The notes beneath the pieces were generated by a model. The model did not search any database. It was not told the origin of the DNA and worked only from the letters and a program-made list of their open reading frames with translations. Positions 10,816-22,475 of a DNA stretch of 64,000 bases are shown in pieces. A program made the translations under genes and the position numbers. Numbering within the stretch: position 1 is the stretch's first letter; each line of letters opens with the position of its first letter. The DNA is taken from positions 87,063,041-87,127,040 of the forward strand of contig OZ026623.1 in NCBI GenBank assembly GCA_964020975.1, in the 5' to 3' direction. Source of the DNA: Hermodice carunculata. Its lineage: Eukaryota; Annelida; Polychaeta; Eunicida; Amphinomidae.

Positions 10816-12464
10816 TTAAGGTGGAAGATCTGAAGCTAGTGTGCAGTGAGACTGGCAACTTTGGATCAATATTGCCCATTTAATTTTTTCACAAATACAT
10901 TAAACCTATATATTTTCTCATTACTACAAGACTTGTTTCCATGGTTTTTTTTTTTTTTCATGATTGGAATTTTGTGAGATTTCATAGCATTCATGCTGAT
11001 TTGGTAGAAATTTCACATTTTTCACACAGAAGTCACACAAAAGTTGTTTTTTTTCCCCAAGTGGAAGTCAGAAGAAATTGAAAATATATATCTGTGTCCA
11101 GGATCGAATTCAATGGTGAGTCCTGAAATAGCATAAGTAAAAAGTTATAACATTTTTATATTGGTCCTAACAGGTTGTTCATTTTCTTTTTCAAATTGCT
11201 CGAGAACTCACGTAAGGGGTGGGGTAGTCAGATAACAAATTCCTGGGATCCACTTCTGGATATGATATTTTTCCTCTGATATGTGTTTATTTTAATGTGA
11301 TAGGGCAATTTGTTTTGTTACCTCTGTGATGTCATTCAATAAAAGCATATTTTGTTTCTTAAAACTCAACTTTTTTTAACTTGGGAATGTCAAACGTAAC
11401 CACAAGTTTGGGTGTGGGTTCACATGCAGCTTTCCATGTTTGGGGCCGAGTAAGTGGATAGTGCTAATTTGTTTTTTGTGGCTTAAAACTTGACTTTTTT
11501 TTTTAACTTGGGAACATCAAACGTAACCACACTTGGCTTGTTTGGGTGTGGGGTCACATGCGGTTTCATATTTGGGGCCCAGTAAGTGGATTGTGCTATT
11601 TTTTTTTTTTTTTTTTTTTTACATCAACAGAGAATTTCAAAATAGTCAGAACATGGGTAGTGATTAGTGGTATTATGTGAGAAAATCAGTTGGCTTCCGG
11701 GTAGAAGGATTGTAGAGTGCATATTAGAAATGACTTACAGATACAGGGGGCTGCCTCTTACATAATTCTGACCACAGGAACATATTTTTTTTTCTGAAAC
11801 TGACTGGTACAGTGTGCAGTATTTATTGACAGGTTAGCTTTCAATATACCCAGTGTAATGACTGAATACACATGGCCACAATGTGAGTACTCTAAGTCAC
11901 TGCGCAAGGCGGCATGGCTGCTGTCAGTACCTTGGCTGTGGCAGACATTAATATCTTAAAATTTTCCCAGTGACAACTGGGTTCTCTTGTTCTCAGATGA
12001 TTCAGAATATTATAAGGAATAATTTGGCATAGGACATGTTTGGGTTTATAAGTTATTTTGGAAGACACAGACTGCAATCTAGCTTGTTTACATTTTTTGC
12101 GGGTTGAATTAGTAGCGTAACACCTAGTCTGTAATGGCCCTTTCTTCTCTCCATGGCTAATGCTTTCCTGTTCCCTTTGAGTGACCCTTGTCAGTGGCTC
12201 ACTTGGTTTCTCGGGGTCATGGACTAATGACTTAGCAAACAATGACAGGGTTCATTATCATGCCCATGCCAACAAACCCCATGTGGTCAGCAATGCAGAA
12301 ACTCTTCCGTGCAAACAAAAGTTTTGAGCTCAGTTTTCTCATATAAATTTTTTGTTCACACATCTGAGTTTTTGGGAGTATGTAGTGTAGGTATCAAACT
12401 ATGTAAGAATTAAAAAGTGATCAGAGGTTATCCAAAGGTGCTGGCTTCAGATCTTCCACCTTAA
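10816..12464. mobile_element. 1.65 kb TTAA-flanked terminal-inverted-repeat element, non-autonomous
   Basis: The left end (TTAAGGTGGAAGATCTGAAG at 10816-10835) and the right end (CTTCAGATCTTCCACCTTAA at 12445-12464) are perfect 20 bp inverted repeats. Weaker similarity continues inwards (CAACTTTGGAT against CACCTTTGGAT in inverted sense). TTAA at both borders suggests piggyBac-type insertion, though the GGTGG start is not the usual CCC. The longest frame inside (11892-12242, minus strand, 116 codons) resembles no transposase. It contains a direct duplication at 11355-11610 and a 26-base T run near 11600. Confidence 0.6.
11355..11610. repeat. about 125 bp direct duplication inside the 10816-12464 element
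   Basis: Both halves share TTAACTTGGGAA, TCAAACGTAACCACA, TTTGGGTGTGGG, TCACATGC, TTTGGGGCC and AGTAAGTGGAT in the same order. The first half runs from about 11355 and the second from about 11480. Confidence 0.7.
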
Positions 12465-12847
12465 GAGTCAAGATTTATGGTTTGCGTGCGACATTGGGTT
12501 CCATGTTTGTGTATTGTCAATTTGGCCCCAAAAGATTTTCTTTTGTCAGCTCAACATCAGCATTGTTATTGAGAAGTCGAGTGTGGAAAATACTTGCTCC
12601 ACAGGCAAGTGCCACTGATACTAAACATATAAATTCTCACCAGACAGATAAATTGATATACATATAAGTCACGATGGCTGTGTACTGAGTGGGACTTTGC
12701 TCAGTGCATAAAGAGTCAAACAAGATGAATGAAGGATGATAAATTCTACACCTGTTCAAATGTCCACTTTCACAGAACAGGAGAGCTCAGATGGGTGGGG
12801 TTGATGCTAAATAAATACATTTCAATATGTGGTCTGCCTTTGTTGGT

Positions 12848-13048
12848 TTAACCTATTCCTGGCTAGATTACGCCCGAGTCAATAACTCTCTTAGGCCTGG
12901 GTTGGGTGCAAAGCTATTGGGCATGTCATCATGAATGGTCTAACATAAAATTGCAGCAAAAATGTTTTGTGGTAAAGAGGAAATTAATTAAAAGCATTAA
13001 GGCTATATGACAATTTACATTTGGGCAATTTGAGCTGGAAAGGGTTAA
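12848..13048. mobile_element. piggyBac-like MITE flanked by TTAA
   Basis: This 201 bp element begins TTAACCTATTCCTGGC and ends GCTGGAAAGGGTTAA. The interior (GCAAAAATGTTTT, GACAATTTACAT) matches the copy at 31604-31836. The eroded hairpin reads GTCAATAACTCTC through GGGTTGGGTGCAAAGC. It is non-coding. Confidence 0.6.
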
Positions 13049-13049
13049 A

Positions 13050-13827
13050 GGGTGAATAAGCCAGTTGGGACTTGCTGAGGAACCAGTGCTCCTGGTGCCT
13101 GACAACTTTCATACATGTTGACAGTTTTTCTGTCATAGTTACCATATTCCCAAGGACAGATTTTGATGCTTTTTTTTTTTCTTTTTCTTTTATGTTAAAA
13201 TTACCAGATTTAAACTGGATGAAAAGTTGTCTTAATTTGAACAGCGACCTTAATTTTAACCCCTTTACATGTATGTAAATCCCTGAAAACAAAAAGAGTG
13301 GAAAAGTAGTCTTTTCAAGTGTTTCAAAATGTCTGCTTCACAGTGGCTAGTCTCAGTGGGATTGGGAAATGAATAACTCCAAGGTAGAAATCATAGAATA
13401 TCAGGAACAATATGTCATAGTCATAGTCAACTGGGTTTGGTGACTTCTGGTGCAAATTTTTATTATTGACACTGACAAAATTGATTGGACAACGGGTTAA
13501 TAGAAGATGGTCCATAGTACACTATAACCACAGTATATCCTCCCCCACCTCCATCCGAGTTCTAACATTCCCACCTCACAACATTGACTTCTTTGCTCAA
13601 GACGTTCAAGAAGTCAATTTTTTTTTAACAAGGTCAATCCGATTGAAATCTGATTGAAATGTCATCTTTGTGAGGTAATAATTGTTCAATAAATCAGCAA
13701 AAATTGAAACTTCATTCAAATGCCTGTAAGGCAAACACCACAAAAATTTGTACAGGTGAAATTGAGTACATTAATCTGGTTTATTTTGGATGATATACCT
13801 TCTGGCATGTATCTATATTCCTATATA
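13050..13827. other. no recognised feature
   Basis: No gene or structured repeat was recognised. The short frames at 13072-13657 overlap on both strands and look like chance. Confidence 0.5.
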
Positions 13828-14006
13828 CAGTGGTCCCTGTCTTGAGAGACCGCCCCTAGGGCAGGTCAAAATGTGGTCTCTCAAAACAGGTGGTCTTTCA
13901 TTAGAGGTATAATAACATGAGAAAGATAGCGCAGTGTTCTGAGAGAGCGGTCTTAAAAAGATATGCAGTCTCTCATTGGAGGGGTCTCTCGAGACAGGTA
14001 CCACTG
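13828..14006. mobile_element. pogo/Tigger-like palindromic MITE, subfamily B
   Basis: This 179 bp element runs from CAGTGGTCCCTGTCTTGAGA to TCTCGAGACAGGTACCACTG, with TA on both sides. Its interior is an alternating series of GGTCTCTCA-like and GAGAGACC-like words, about six of them. This is the best-preserved B copy in the window. Confidence 0.7.
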
Positions 14007-14009
14007 TAT

Positions 14010-15219
14010 ATATGAGAAGATAGTTTGTCTCTGTTTATGTCCCATAACAAGTGCCCTTACCCATTAATGTACATGCCTGAGGCTGACGTAGATAAGACAC
14101 AAAGCCAGTCTCTGGTACACGTATATAACCAAACAACATCAACACACTGATGATATATGTATGTATATATACGTGTATATGTGCATCTCTTTTCATTCAA
14201 TGGGATTTCAATTTATTCAAGATGATTAAATGCTGCTAGTGTAAGTACAGTAGGCTCTGCTCTTAACTGCAGATGCCAGTGGTTTCTTGGACAGTAATTA
14301 CAGGTGGTTCCAATTTTGGAGTGAAGTAAAAATCGGCAAGATTTAGCATCAGAGTGTACGTATAATGGAGATTTTGTTTATATAAGTAGTACAGTTGTAG
14401 GTGTGTCAGTGCCAATCTGATGAGACCATAGCTACTTACCAGTGAGACTTGTGGGCAGGCCTCCTTGATATCATTAATCTGTAGCTTAAAATATCAAAAG
14501 GATGGAAGACAAGATTGATAGCCACTTGAAAATGTGCTTTATGCTTCAGACAGTTTCTCAAAACAGGTTTGACAATGTGTGGGATGTCTGTTCTGTGCTA
14601 GGCATATTGGAGATGTTTGCGAGATTTTCGTCGGAAGAACTTGCCTGATTGGCAGACTTCTGGGGCCTATGACTGATGTGGCTGAGGCACAGTTGAGCAG
14701 GCAAACAAGCTAACAGTGTCATATTGACATCAATATCATGGGGTAGTGAGCTTTATGGCTCAGTCTCAATAATACTGCACCATGTGATTCACACAGTTTA
14801 TGGATTCATATTTCTTAAGCCCCTATTCAGGGCATTGATACACAACTCCGTTTCACCTGCCAACTTCCCAGCAATTCTCATCGCCTGAAGCCTGAAATTT
14901 TTTTTTCTTTTTTGCACTGACTTAACGGGGCTGAGTGTTAAGTTAGGATTGCTCATGTGTGGGAAATTTCTTCTTTTCAAAAACTTTTTATGATACCAAG
15001 AACAACATTTACTACACACAGCCACATTACTGTAAGAAACAGTGGCACATTTTTTTACATGTGGGTAGTGACAAGTAGTTCCCGTCCAGGAATATTTTAA
15101 CAAATCACTGGTAGTTTTTTTATGGCTCCCAACGAACTGGGCATTGAAACAAGTGGAAAAAATTTCTCTGTCTCCAATTTCTGTGAACATTTGCCAGGTT
15201 AAATCTGCTCCAGCTTATA
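14010..15219. other. no recognised feature
   Basis: A short TATATACG microsatellite lies near 14155-14180. The minus-strand open frame at 14798-15190 (130 codons) resembles no known protein. Confidence 0.45.
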
Positions 15220-16309
15220 CAGTGAAACCTACCTTCAAGGACTGCCTATAGGTATAACAAACTGGGGTCTACTAAGGTAGGTGGTGTCTCATGGGATGTA
15301 TAACGTGACATGGACAGTACTGTGTAAAGATCTTGGAAACATGGTTTATAAATGTAGGTACTGTAGTTTTTAGAAATTTCAGCGCACACTTACTTTAACG
15401 CAAATGCAGGGTTTGCCTTAAAAGAGAAATTTTTAGCGCATACCGATCGCTGCGCTAAATTACAATACACTGTGTAAGTGCCTGTAATCCTGCAGTGTGG
15501 CATGCTTCACAATTACAAATAAACAAATTTTAACTCGGATCACCTTGGTTGGAAATTTTTGCCCCATTTCTGTCGTGGATGTCATGCTTGCCAATGTGAT
15601 TTTACCCTGCTGTCAGTCTGTCCCTGACCGGCCTATTTTTAAGATGCAAAAATGCAACGTTACTTTATGACCGCCTTGCGGCGTGCTGACTTGGAAGCCC
15701 GCAAAGCTCTCCACACAACTCTTATAAGACAAAATGTTCTTGTTTCACTGCTTTTTCCTTGTTTTTGCATAGATATTTTAGCACAGTTTAATTTAGGGCA
15801 TGGAGTGAGTGCGCGAATATCCTTAAATTGAGTCAAGCTCAAATATTTCAAACAAATAAAACACACATAGTGTCTTAAAGCAGGGGGTCTCCCAATGGAG
15901 GTTTGACCCGTGCACCACCTGGCCAACAACTTTCTCTCTGCCTTGGAAGAAAGTTGCATATAGGTGCATCATCAAAGACTTTTTCAGGAAAAGTTTACCT
16001 GTCTGCCTTTCTAAGACCATTACAACTATTACCTCCAAACAGAATTGGTACATACATTTTTTTGTAAATGTGAATAGATTTTCATGCATTCGGAAGTTTT
16101 ACTGACCTTGTACAAAATAAGTTTTTTTTTTTTTTTTTTGCTTTGAAAGTGGTCTTTTAGGGTCCTTTTCATGTGATCACTGGTCAGGTTCAGCAGGTGG
16201 TCTCCCAATAGAGGTAAATTAGCATTAGAGGGTGCTGTTGCATTGGATAAGTGGTCACAAAAGGCAGGTGGTCTTCCAAGGGAAGGGTCTCTCAAAGCAG
16301 GTCTCACTG
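15220..16309. mobile_element. pogo-like element(s), composite or two nested copies
   Basis: The left end is CAGTGAAACCTACCTTCAAG at 15220 and the right end is CTTTGAGAGACC in inverted sense, ending CACTG at 16309 followed by TA. These form related inverted ends 1.1 kb apart. Internal GGTCTCCCAATGGAGG (about 15885) and GGTCTCCCAATAGAGG (about 16199) words suggest either one larger element or two or three overlapping insertions. There is no transposase frame. Confidence 0.4.
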
Positions 16310-16311
16310 TA

Positions 16312-18837
16312 GTGGATATGTACCTGGAGGGGTTAAGAACCTTTTCACTGTGGATCCCTGATTGTCAACAAATTTTGTAATCCAAGGACTCGCCAGTTAA
16401 TGCATGCATTCTTGTTGATTACTATGGAAGTCAATGGGGATTTGCAATGGAAATTCCCGCTTTCAACTTCTCCGTAACTGTCAACCAGATTCCCTTCAAA
16501 CTTGGTGGTTTTTTGTTTGTTTGTTTGTTTGTTTTAATTGCAGGCAATGGCTGTGATTTATTTAGACATTAGGGTTGCATCAAGATGTAGTACTAATGAC
16601 TTAGTGAATTAGTCTATGTCTAACTACCTCGACTTAACTCTGTGTTTAGTCCTAGACCTAAGATCTGCATCTTGATCCAACATAGAACCACATATGGCAC
16701 TGAGTCAATATGCTGGATGCAAGCTATACTTTTAAAATAAAGTGGACAACTGAACTTGTCAGACAGCCCCACATGACAGGCAACAGGAGACTGCTTGTGG
16801 ATGTATGTTAGCCAACAAAATATTAAACCTCTATGAGGATAAAAGTTGTTGCCAGACACGTTTCACGCCAAATTGGATTGACGTATGGACCCGTTAGAAG
16901 CTGTTATGTGAAGTCGTCATTGCTGTCATTGAACTTTTCATCGCTGTTTGCCTGCTGGGCAGACCTTAATGGCTACAGGTCTGCCACAGAGGCTAACTGT
17001 CTGCCAAAGGCGATCAGATCGTAGTTGGCAGTGATCCATCAACACAAGTAGACAATGTCAGAAATCAGTGCAACATCCTTCAAAACAGTTTACGATAGTC
17101 CAATGTGCATAGCTTTGATGGTTTCCATCTCATGAAAAGGGAGACATATCATTCAAGGCCAACGCAAAGGTCAAACATGTCAAGGTCACGGCCCTGCTTG
17201 CCCTTCCTGCCCCTTTCTCGGAATAAATTTCATTTACCACTTTCACTGCTACAAATTTGTCTGTCAGCCCCACATTGTGAGAGGACATAAGAAGTTGCGA
17301 TGAAATTCAGAAGAGTGACTTTCAGAGATGCATGGGTGAGCTGAGGAACAACGTCAAATTGAGCGTAAAGTGCAGAGTGGTTGAAGAGCCAGGTTTGCCC
17401 CCCTCCCCTGTTACGTCTACTATTACCTGACCTTTCTCTACATTTGTAACCAGAAAATAACCTGGGGAAATGTGACTTTTGTAGACCTGATTGTCCCTAA
17501 ATACTGTGTGCATGGGTCACTTGTGTACAGTTTCACGCAGTGGCCATAAAGTGGCCATAAATAGACCAGGCTCGTTAGTGTGGAAACCCCCACCAGCAGG
17601 TTTTTACCTGTGCACAGAGGGGCAATTGATAGCTTGATAACAGTGAAGAACCTTGTTAATCAACAAGCATAATCAAGCCCTTAAAACTGCTTGAATATTC
17701 AGGTTGTGATGCTGTCTAATATGAAAAAAAAGGAGAAGAAAAACATGATACAAGGTCATCATATAAAGATGATTTGTGGGTCGTCGTGATATAAATTTTA
17801 GGCTGTTCTGTTTCAGCTCCCATTTGTTTGGGGGAAGGGTGTCCTCATCAGCCTGACAGATTGTACCCTAGATTGACTTAAAGACAAGCCTGGTTGTCCA
17901 GGACAAGTAAAATTTAGTGAGGACAAAAGAAATTGAAAACTACTATGTATACTGAATGTACAATCAATAATTCCCAGTGGACTACCAAATTATTGGGCAC
18001 TTCCAGGATTTCAAATGATGGCTTATTGCTTTAAGACAACTATTTAGATGTAGGAAAATACCTTGCTAACTCAAAAAACACAACAGATATTTTCAAACTC
18101 AAAATCTAGTGATTTTATCAAAACTCTGCAAAGAAAATAGGAAGGATTGTGATGAGGGTGGGTAAGGGGTTTCCCGTACTGGCATACTGAGGCTTTTTAT
18201 TTACCGTACTGGAAGCCCTCTTATTTTAGTTACTTCGCACTATCCAAAATTTTGAAAGATTTTTATTTTCCGTACTGCGTACTCTAGAAAATTAATTACC
18301 TGTACCAGCGTACTGAACCTTACCCCCCTTTTGTGATAGGTGATAATAGGTTTTTTTTATGTACTGATGTTTCAAAAGCTTCACCAAAGCTTCAAATTTT
18401 CACATTACTTGTACCATAATCCAGTTCCTGTGAACATATTTTCCCTAAATCCTTTCAAAATTATGATCTTGAAGCTCCAAAATTGTGAACCTGTCTCTTT
18501 ATATTCACAATTTCATGCACCTGGTCATGGTATTTCTGAAATTCCTCAGAGGGACACTAGATGGCGCACTAATCAGTAAAGCTTGACAAGTACCACATGT
18601 GTATTCGTGCTAAGCTCAGTCAATCCGTTAATGAAGTTCAATGATAAAGAGACAATATGCTTCTGAGGAACATGTGACAGCTTGGCCAGAATAGTGTGAA
18701 GAAAATTAAATGAGATCTTCCATTGAAAGACAGATGCCAGATTTTATCTGATAATTCTGGGAATTGAAAACAAGCCTATCACAAGTATCAGCAAAATTAA
18801 AAAACAAATGAATCTTATGACATCAACATCAAACATT
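16312..18837. other. no recognised gene; one CTCF-like motif
   Basis: This is mostly unrecognised A+T-rich DNA. A sequence resembling the CTCF core, ACACTAGATGGCGC, is at 18554-18567. Short open frames (for example 16833-17024 and 17105-17290) carry no recognisable domains. Confidence 0.4.
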
Positions 18838-18987
18838 TTAACCCTTTAAGTGCCAAAATTTTTTACTGCGTCAACAGCTTTTCTCAGCACGCATTGGGCA
18901 CATTGCGCCCATCGTGTTAGAATTCTGTAAAACCTTACAGGAACTATGAGCATCAGCCAGTGCCACCTGGTAGCAACAGAGGGTTAA
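18838..18987. mobile_element. short piggyBac-like MITE (core type I) flanked by TTAA
   Basis: This 150 bp element starts TTAACCCTTTAAGTGCC and ends CAGAGGGTTAA. The left core arm GTCAACAGCTTTTCTC is recognisable, but the right arm is largely lost. Confidence 0.6.
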
Positions 18988-19820
18988 AGGGTCCCAAGGG
19001 TGGCTACGCTCATCCAAGCTGTGCAAACGTAGTCTTTCCTTCCAGTGACACAGGTCAGACCTCAAGTGGCACCAATGGTAACAGGTCATGTTACAAGTGG
19101 TGCCATCTGCAGACTGACATGGTGACCTACCCCGGGGGGGGGGGGGGTTTAGAACGTACAGCAGCATAAGCTTTGGTGGGATCAAACAAGTTTTTGCCCT
19201 CCTACCTTGGGGACCATATGTTAGCCACTTATCCAAATGCTGTTATTTCCTTAATTTGGGTGAGGGATGGTTCAACATTATCATCATTTTTGAATTAGTA
19301 CTTAGGGTACTAATTTCATGACCCCCTGCCTCCCCTTAAATTAGTGCTTTAAAAATGATGATTTTCCAAAAAAACAAAAACAAAAAAAGTACCTAAATTG
19401 CACAAAATAGGCCAAAAATTGACCCATTTTCCAGATTTTGTGGAAGTGTACAGACCCATTTAACCCCCTCTTCCCTTGCGTACTGTAATTTTTACTAATT
19501 AAAAAATGATGAAAAGGTTGAATCGTTCCTATGTAAGGTTATGAATGGCTAAATTTATGAATAATTGAAAACTCCAGATGAAATTTTCAAAAATGTACAC
19601 TAATTTTCCTTTCATTTCCATATTTGGGTACAAAAAAGTTTCCTCGTCCACATTTAAGTCCCTTCAACCTTCAAGATGTATACATTTAAATCTACTCTTC
19701 AACTCATCCTGTTTGCTCAGAGACGAATCACCCAGATTCCCTCCACCAGGCAGCACAGATAAGTCTAATTTACCTGTCTGTAGCAACCACTTTTCACAGG
19801 TACAGTGGAGTAGTTCTTTG

Positions 19821-20009
19821 ACCCTTAAAGCGCTGATTTAAGACGGAGTTAACAGCTTTGCTCGGGGCACTTTGTGTGCAATGTGCGCAAAGTGCCCTTA
19901 GGAAAGCTGTTGACTAAAGACTACTTTTTGCTTTAGACTAGGCTTGCTGGTATTTGGACGAAAGGAATCTTCATGAGGAATTTGAATCTTTTAACCATTA
20001 TATGCTTAA
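19821..20009 (-). mobile_element. hairpin-cored piggyBac-like MITE (core type I)
   Basis: It starts CCCTTAAAGCGCTGATTTAA. The hairpin arms GTTAACAGCTTTGCTCGGGG and AGGAAAGCTGTTGAC are separated by complementary GCACTTTG and CAAAGTGC words. The body follows in reverse orientation (CTTTAGACTAGGCTTGCTGG, CTTCATGAGGAATTTGAATC) and it ends at a TTAA. It abuts the next copy of the family at 20012. Confidence 0.6.
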
Positions 20010-20011
20010 CT

Positions 20012-20241
20012 TTAACTCATTCCATACCAGTCCCTGATTTTTCTGTATACTTCTCTAGATTTGAGACAACAATTGCACTTTTAAATTCTTCATGAAAAGA
20101 GCTTTCATTCAAGTACCAACATGCCCTTAGTCTTAAGTCAGTGGTTCTGGCACTGCCTGGCAAGTCATGCTGCAGCATGACTTACCAGGTAGTGCCAGAA
20201 CCACTGACCATTGCCTGTCACCACAGTATGGAATGAGTTAA
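20012..20241 (+). mobile_element. intact-looking hairpin-cored piggyBac-like MITE (core type II)
   Basis: This 230 bp element has perfect inverted ends: TTAACTCATTCCATAC at 20012-20027 and GTATGGAATGAGTTAA at 20226-20241. The body (AATTCTTCATGAAAAGAGC, TTCAAGTACCAACATGCC) leads into a hairpin at 20137-20208. The hairpin has two 36 bp arms, no loop, and about two mismatches. TTAA at both borders fits piggyBac insertion. This is the youngest-looking copy of the type II core. Confidence 0.75.
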
Positions 20242-20505
20242 GAGAGGACATTCAAAGCCTGCGGGTGGCTTTTACTATGCATAAGTCCCTCTGTATACAG
20301 ACTACTCCAGTGAGGATCCTGCCGATTTCTTTTATCACAGTTGGATATTTCCTTGGATGTCCAGGTAACCAACAGTAGGTTGCAGTGACCTCTGGTGTAA
20401 TGATAGTTTGGACTACCTCCTACTCAGTATGAAGACCACCTGTACAAAAAGAAAGCTTTTTTGATGGATGAACAGTTTACCCTCAAAGCAGCAGGTTTCA
20501 TTATG

Positions 20506-20687
20506 CAGGGAAACCTGCCTTAAAAGACCATCCCTAGGGATGAGGCAGTTGTGGTGCAACAAGACAGGTGGTCCTTCATAGGAGGTGTAAAAAAGATGAA
20601 AAGTAATGAAAAAAGTATCCTGAAACGTTGGTCTTTGGAGACACGTGGTGATGTCATCGTGTTGCTCTCTCGAGACAGGAACCACAG
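20506..20687. mobile_element. pogo/Tigger-like palindromic MITE, subfamily B
   Basis: It runs from CAGGGAAACCTGCCTTAAAAG to TCTCGAGACAGGAACCACAG. The interior has ACAGGTGGTCCTTCATAGG and GTTGGTCTTTGGAGACA. The ends have drifted from CAGTGG. Confidence 0.55.
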
Positions 20688-20689
20688 TC

Positions 20690-22404
20690 CTGAGTTTCGA
20701 CATCAAGCAAAAGTGAATATAGACCTATTGACGTGATGCTAATGTAATACAAGTGTTAATAATGAGACTAATTTTAATAGGCAGAAGATGCAGTGGCCTC
20801 GGGCGGTTTGTTGACACTCAGTCATGTGTATGCCGTAACACCTGCCTGTTTGTATTGACACAGAAAGTGGCTGTCCAGAAAACAACGTTCATGGTGTTTG
20901 TCTGTGGTACATGGAGAGGAAGTGGTGGTACCAGCACACCGAAGTGTTTGTTTTTTTGAAGATACCTGTGTCTGCCATGTTTGTTTGCACAAGGAAGAAA
21001 AAGATTGCGCAAGGCAGTGATGCCTAACATGGTGACCTGTTGCGACAGAGTTCATTTTGGGGACGTGGCACTGTTATCACCAGTAATGGTAGGATAGACA
21101 TATTCCGTGACTGACTTCATGTCATTTAGTGATTGTGTGTGTGTGTGTCTTTTGCAACTGTCACACAAGATAGTGAAACCTGTTAAGAGAGAATACCTTG
21201 CATTTGTGAGAATTTTTCACGGTATTTTTGAGAAGAAACAGGCAGTGTTCAGAGCTCACAGTGAGTTTACCTATCGTGAGTGAACACCTAGTTCAGGAAC
21301 AGTGAGCCCTTTTCTCTGACATATGTAAGTTAGCTGAGAAAAGTGAACCCGCGTGTCACAGAAAGTGACCAAATTTGTCACAAACATTGAAGCAGACAAT
21401 ATTTACCTGCTGCACAGTTTCGGACAATTTAAGTGCGAAAGGGTTAGTGTCACCACAACCAAGCCAAGCCCAGAGCCAGTGGTTTTTGTGTTGCTGGGTA
21501 AGCCATGCTGTTGCTGCCATAGGGTCAGCTGAAGCATGCCTTGTCTTAACTAGAACAGTGGTGCTGATCGCTTGTCATGCAGTTTGCCCGTGCAACATGG
21601 TGGCGGTCATTTTGACAGACTGCCCTGAGGGAATCCTGAGGAAGCTTTCACACTCGCCAGTTTAGGACTACCAGGGGTCGCTTCAGGGGGTCAAAGTTAA
21701 CTTTTGCTCTCCTACTCCACTTTTTGGGGATTGCTCTAAACCCAAGGAAGCGCCCCATAAAGAGATGTATCAAGACCAGGTGGAAGGGATGCTCTCAGAG
21801 TCCCCAAATTTAAATGGCTTCTCGCTACATTTATTACGTTTGACGTGAACACAATATGATCTCTTTGCAATGGTTAAAATAAGGTTGCCAATCAACACTT
21901 CAATGATACACAACAACATGATTTGTCTCGATAAAAAAGTTCATAAAAGTACAGGAAGTCGCAAAAATGCTCCTGGCTCCATCCATCGTTTCCGTGTGAG
22001 CAGCGTGAAGCACACTAACTAAGAATGTTCTAAACTAGTGACCCCAGGTCTAACTGTGATTATGATCAATTTTTTTTCTTTAGTGTGAAAACACCCGAGT
22101 GACCGGTACAGATGGACTCAGTGCATCTAACACATAGCGATTGCCTGCAAAAGATTTAATTTTATAGGCCTGGACCTGATTAATGTGGCCTTAAAAAGCA
22201 GGTCACCTGTTTACAGAATACTCTGTCAGGGCAGGGATAACTGCATGTCCACTATGTACAAAATAAAGTGGTCTCGGAGGGGAAGAGGTCACCATGGTAC
22301 CTTGACGCTCTCCCCATTAAGCCAGCTAAGGCCAGCTGGTGGTCAAATGTTGTCTGCTTCAATGTTTTTGACTAATTTTAACAGTAATGAGTGACCTGTC
22401 AATA
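20690..22404. other. no recognised gene; pogo-like end fragment near 21172
   Basis: TAGTGAAACCTGTTAAGAGA at about 21172 resembles a pogo-like MITE end without a matching partner. The rest, including the 96-codon frame at 21375-21665, is unrecognised. Confidence 0.4.
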
Positions 22405-22475
22405 CAGTAACCCAGGTCAACAGCCGTACTTTGGATGGGTAGCACCCAGCCCATGTCAAAGAAAGCAGCTGTCTC
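22405..22475. mobile_element. hairpin of piggyBac-like MITE (core type I), remnant
   Basis: The arms GGTCAACAGCCGTACTTTGG and TCAAAGAAAGCAGCTGTCT flank GGGTAGCACCC. The surrounding body is not recognisable. Confidence 0.45.
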
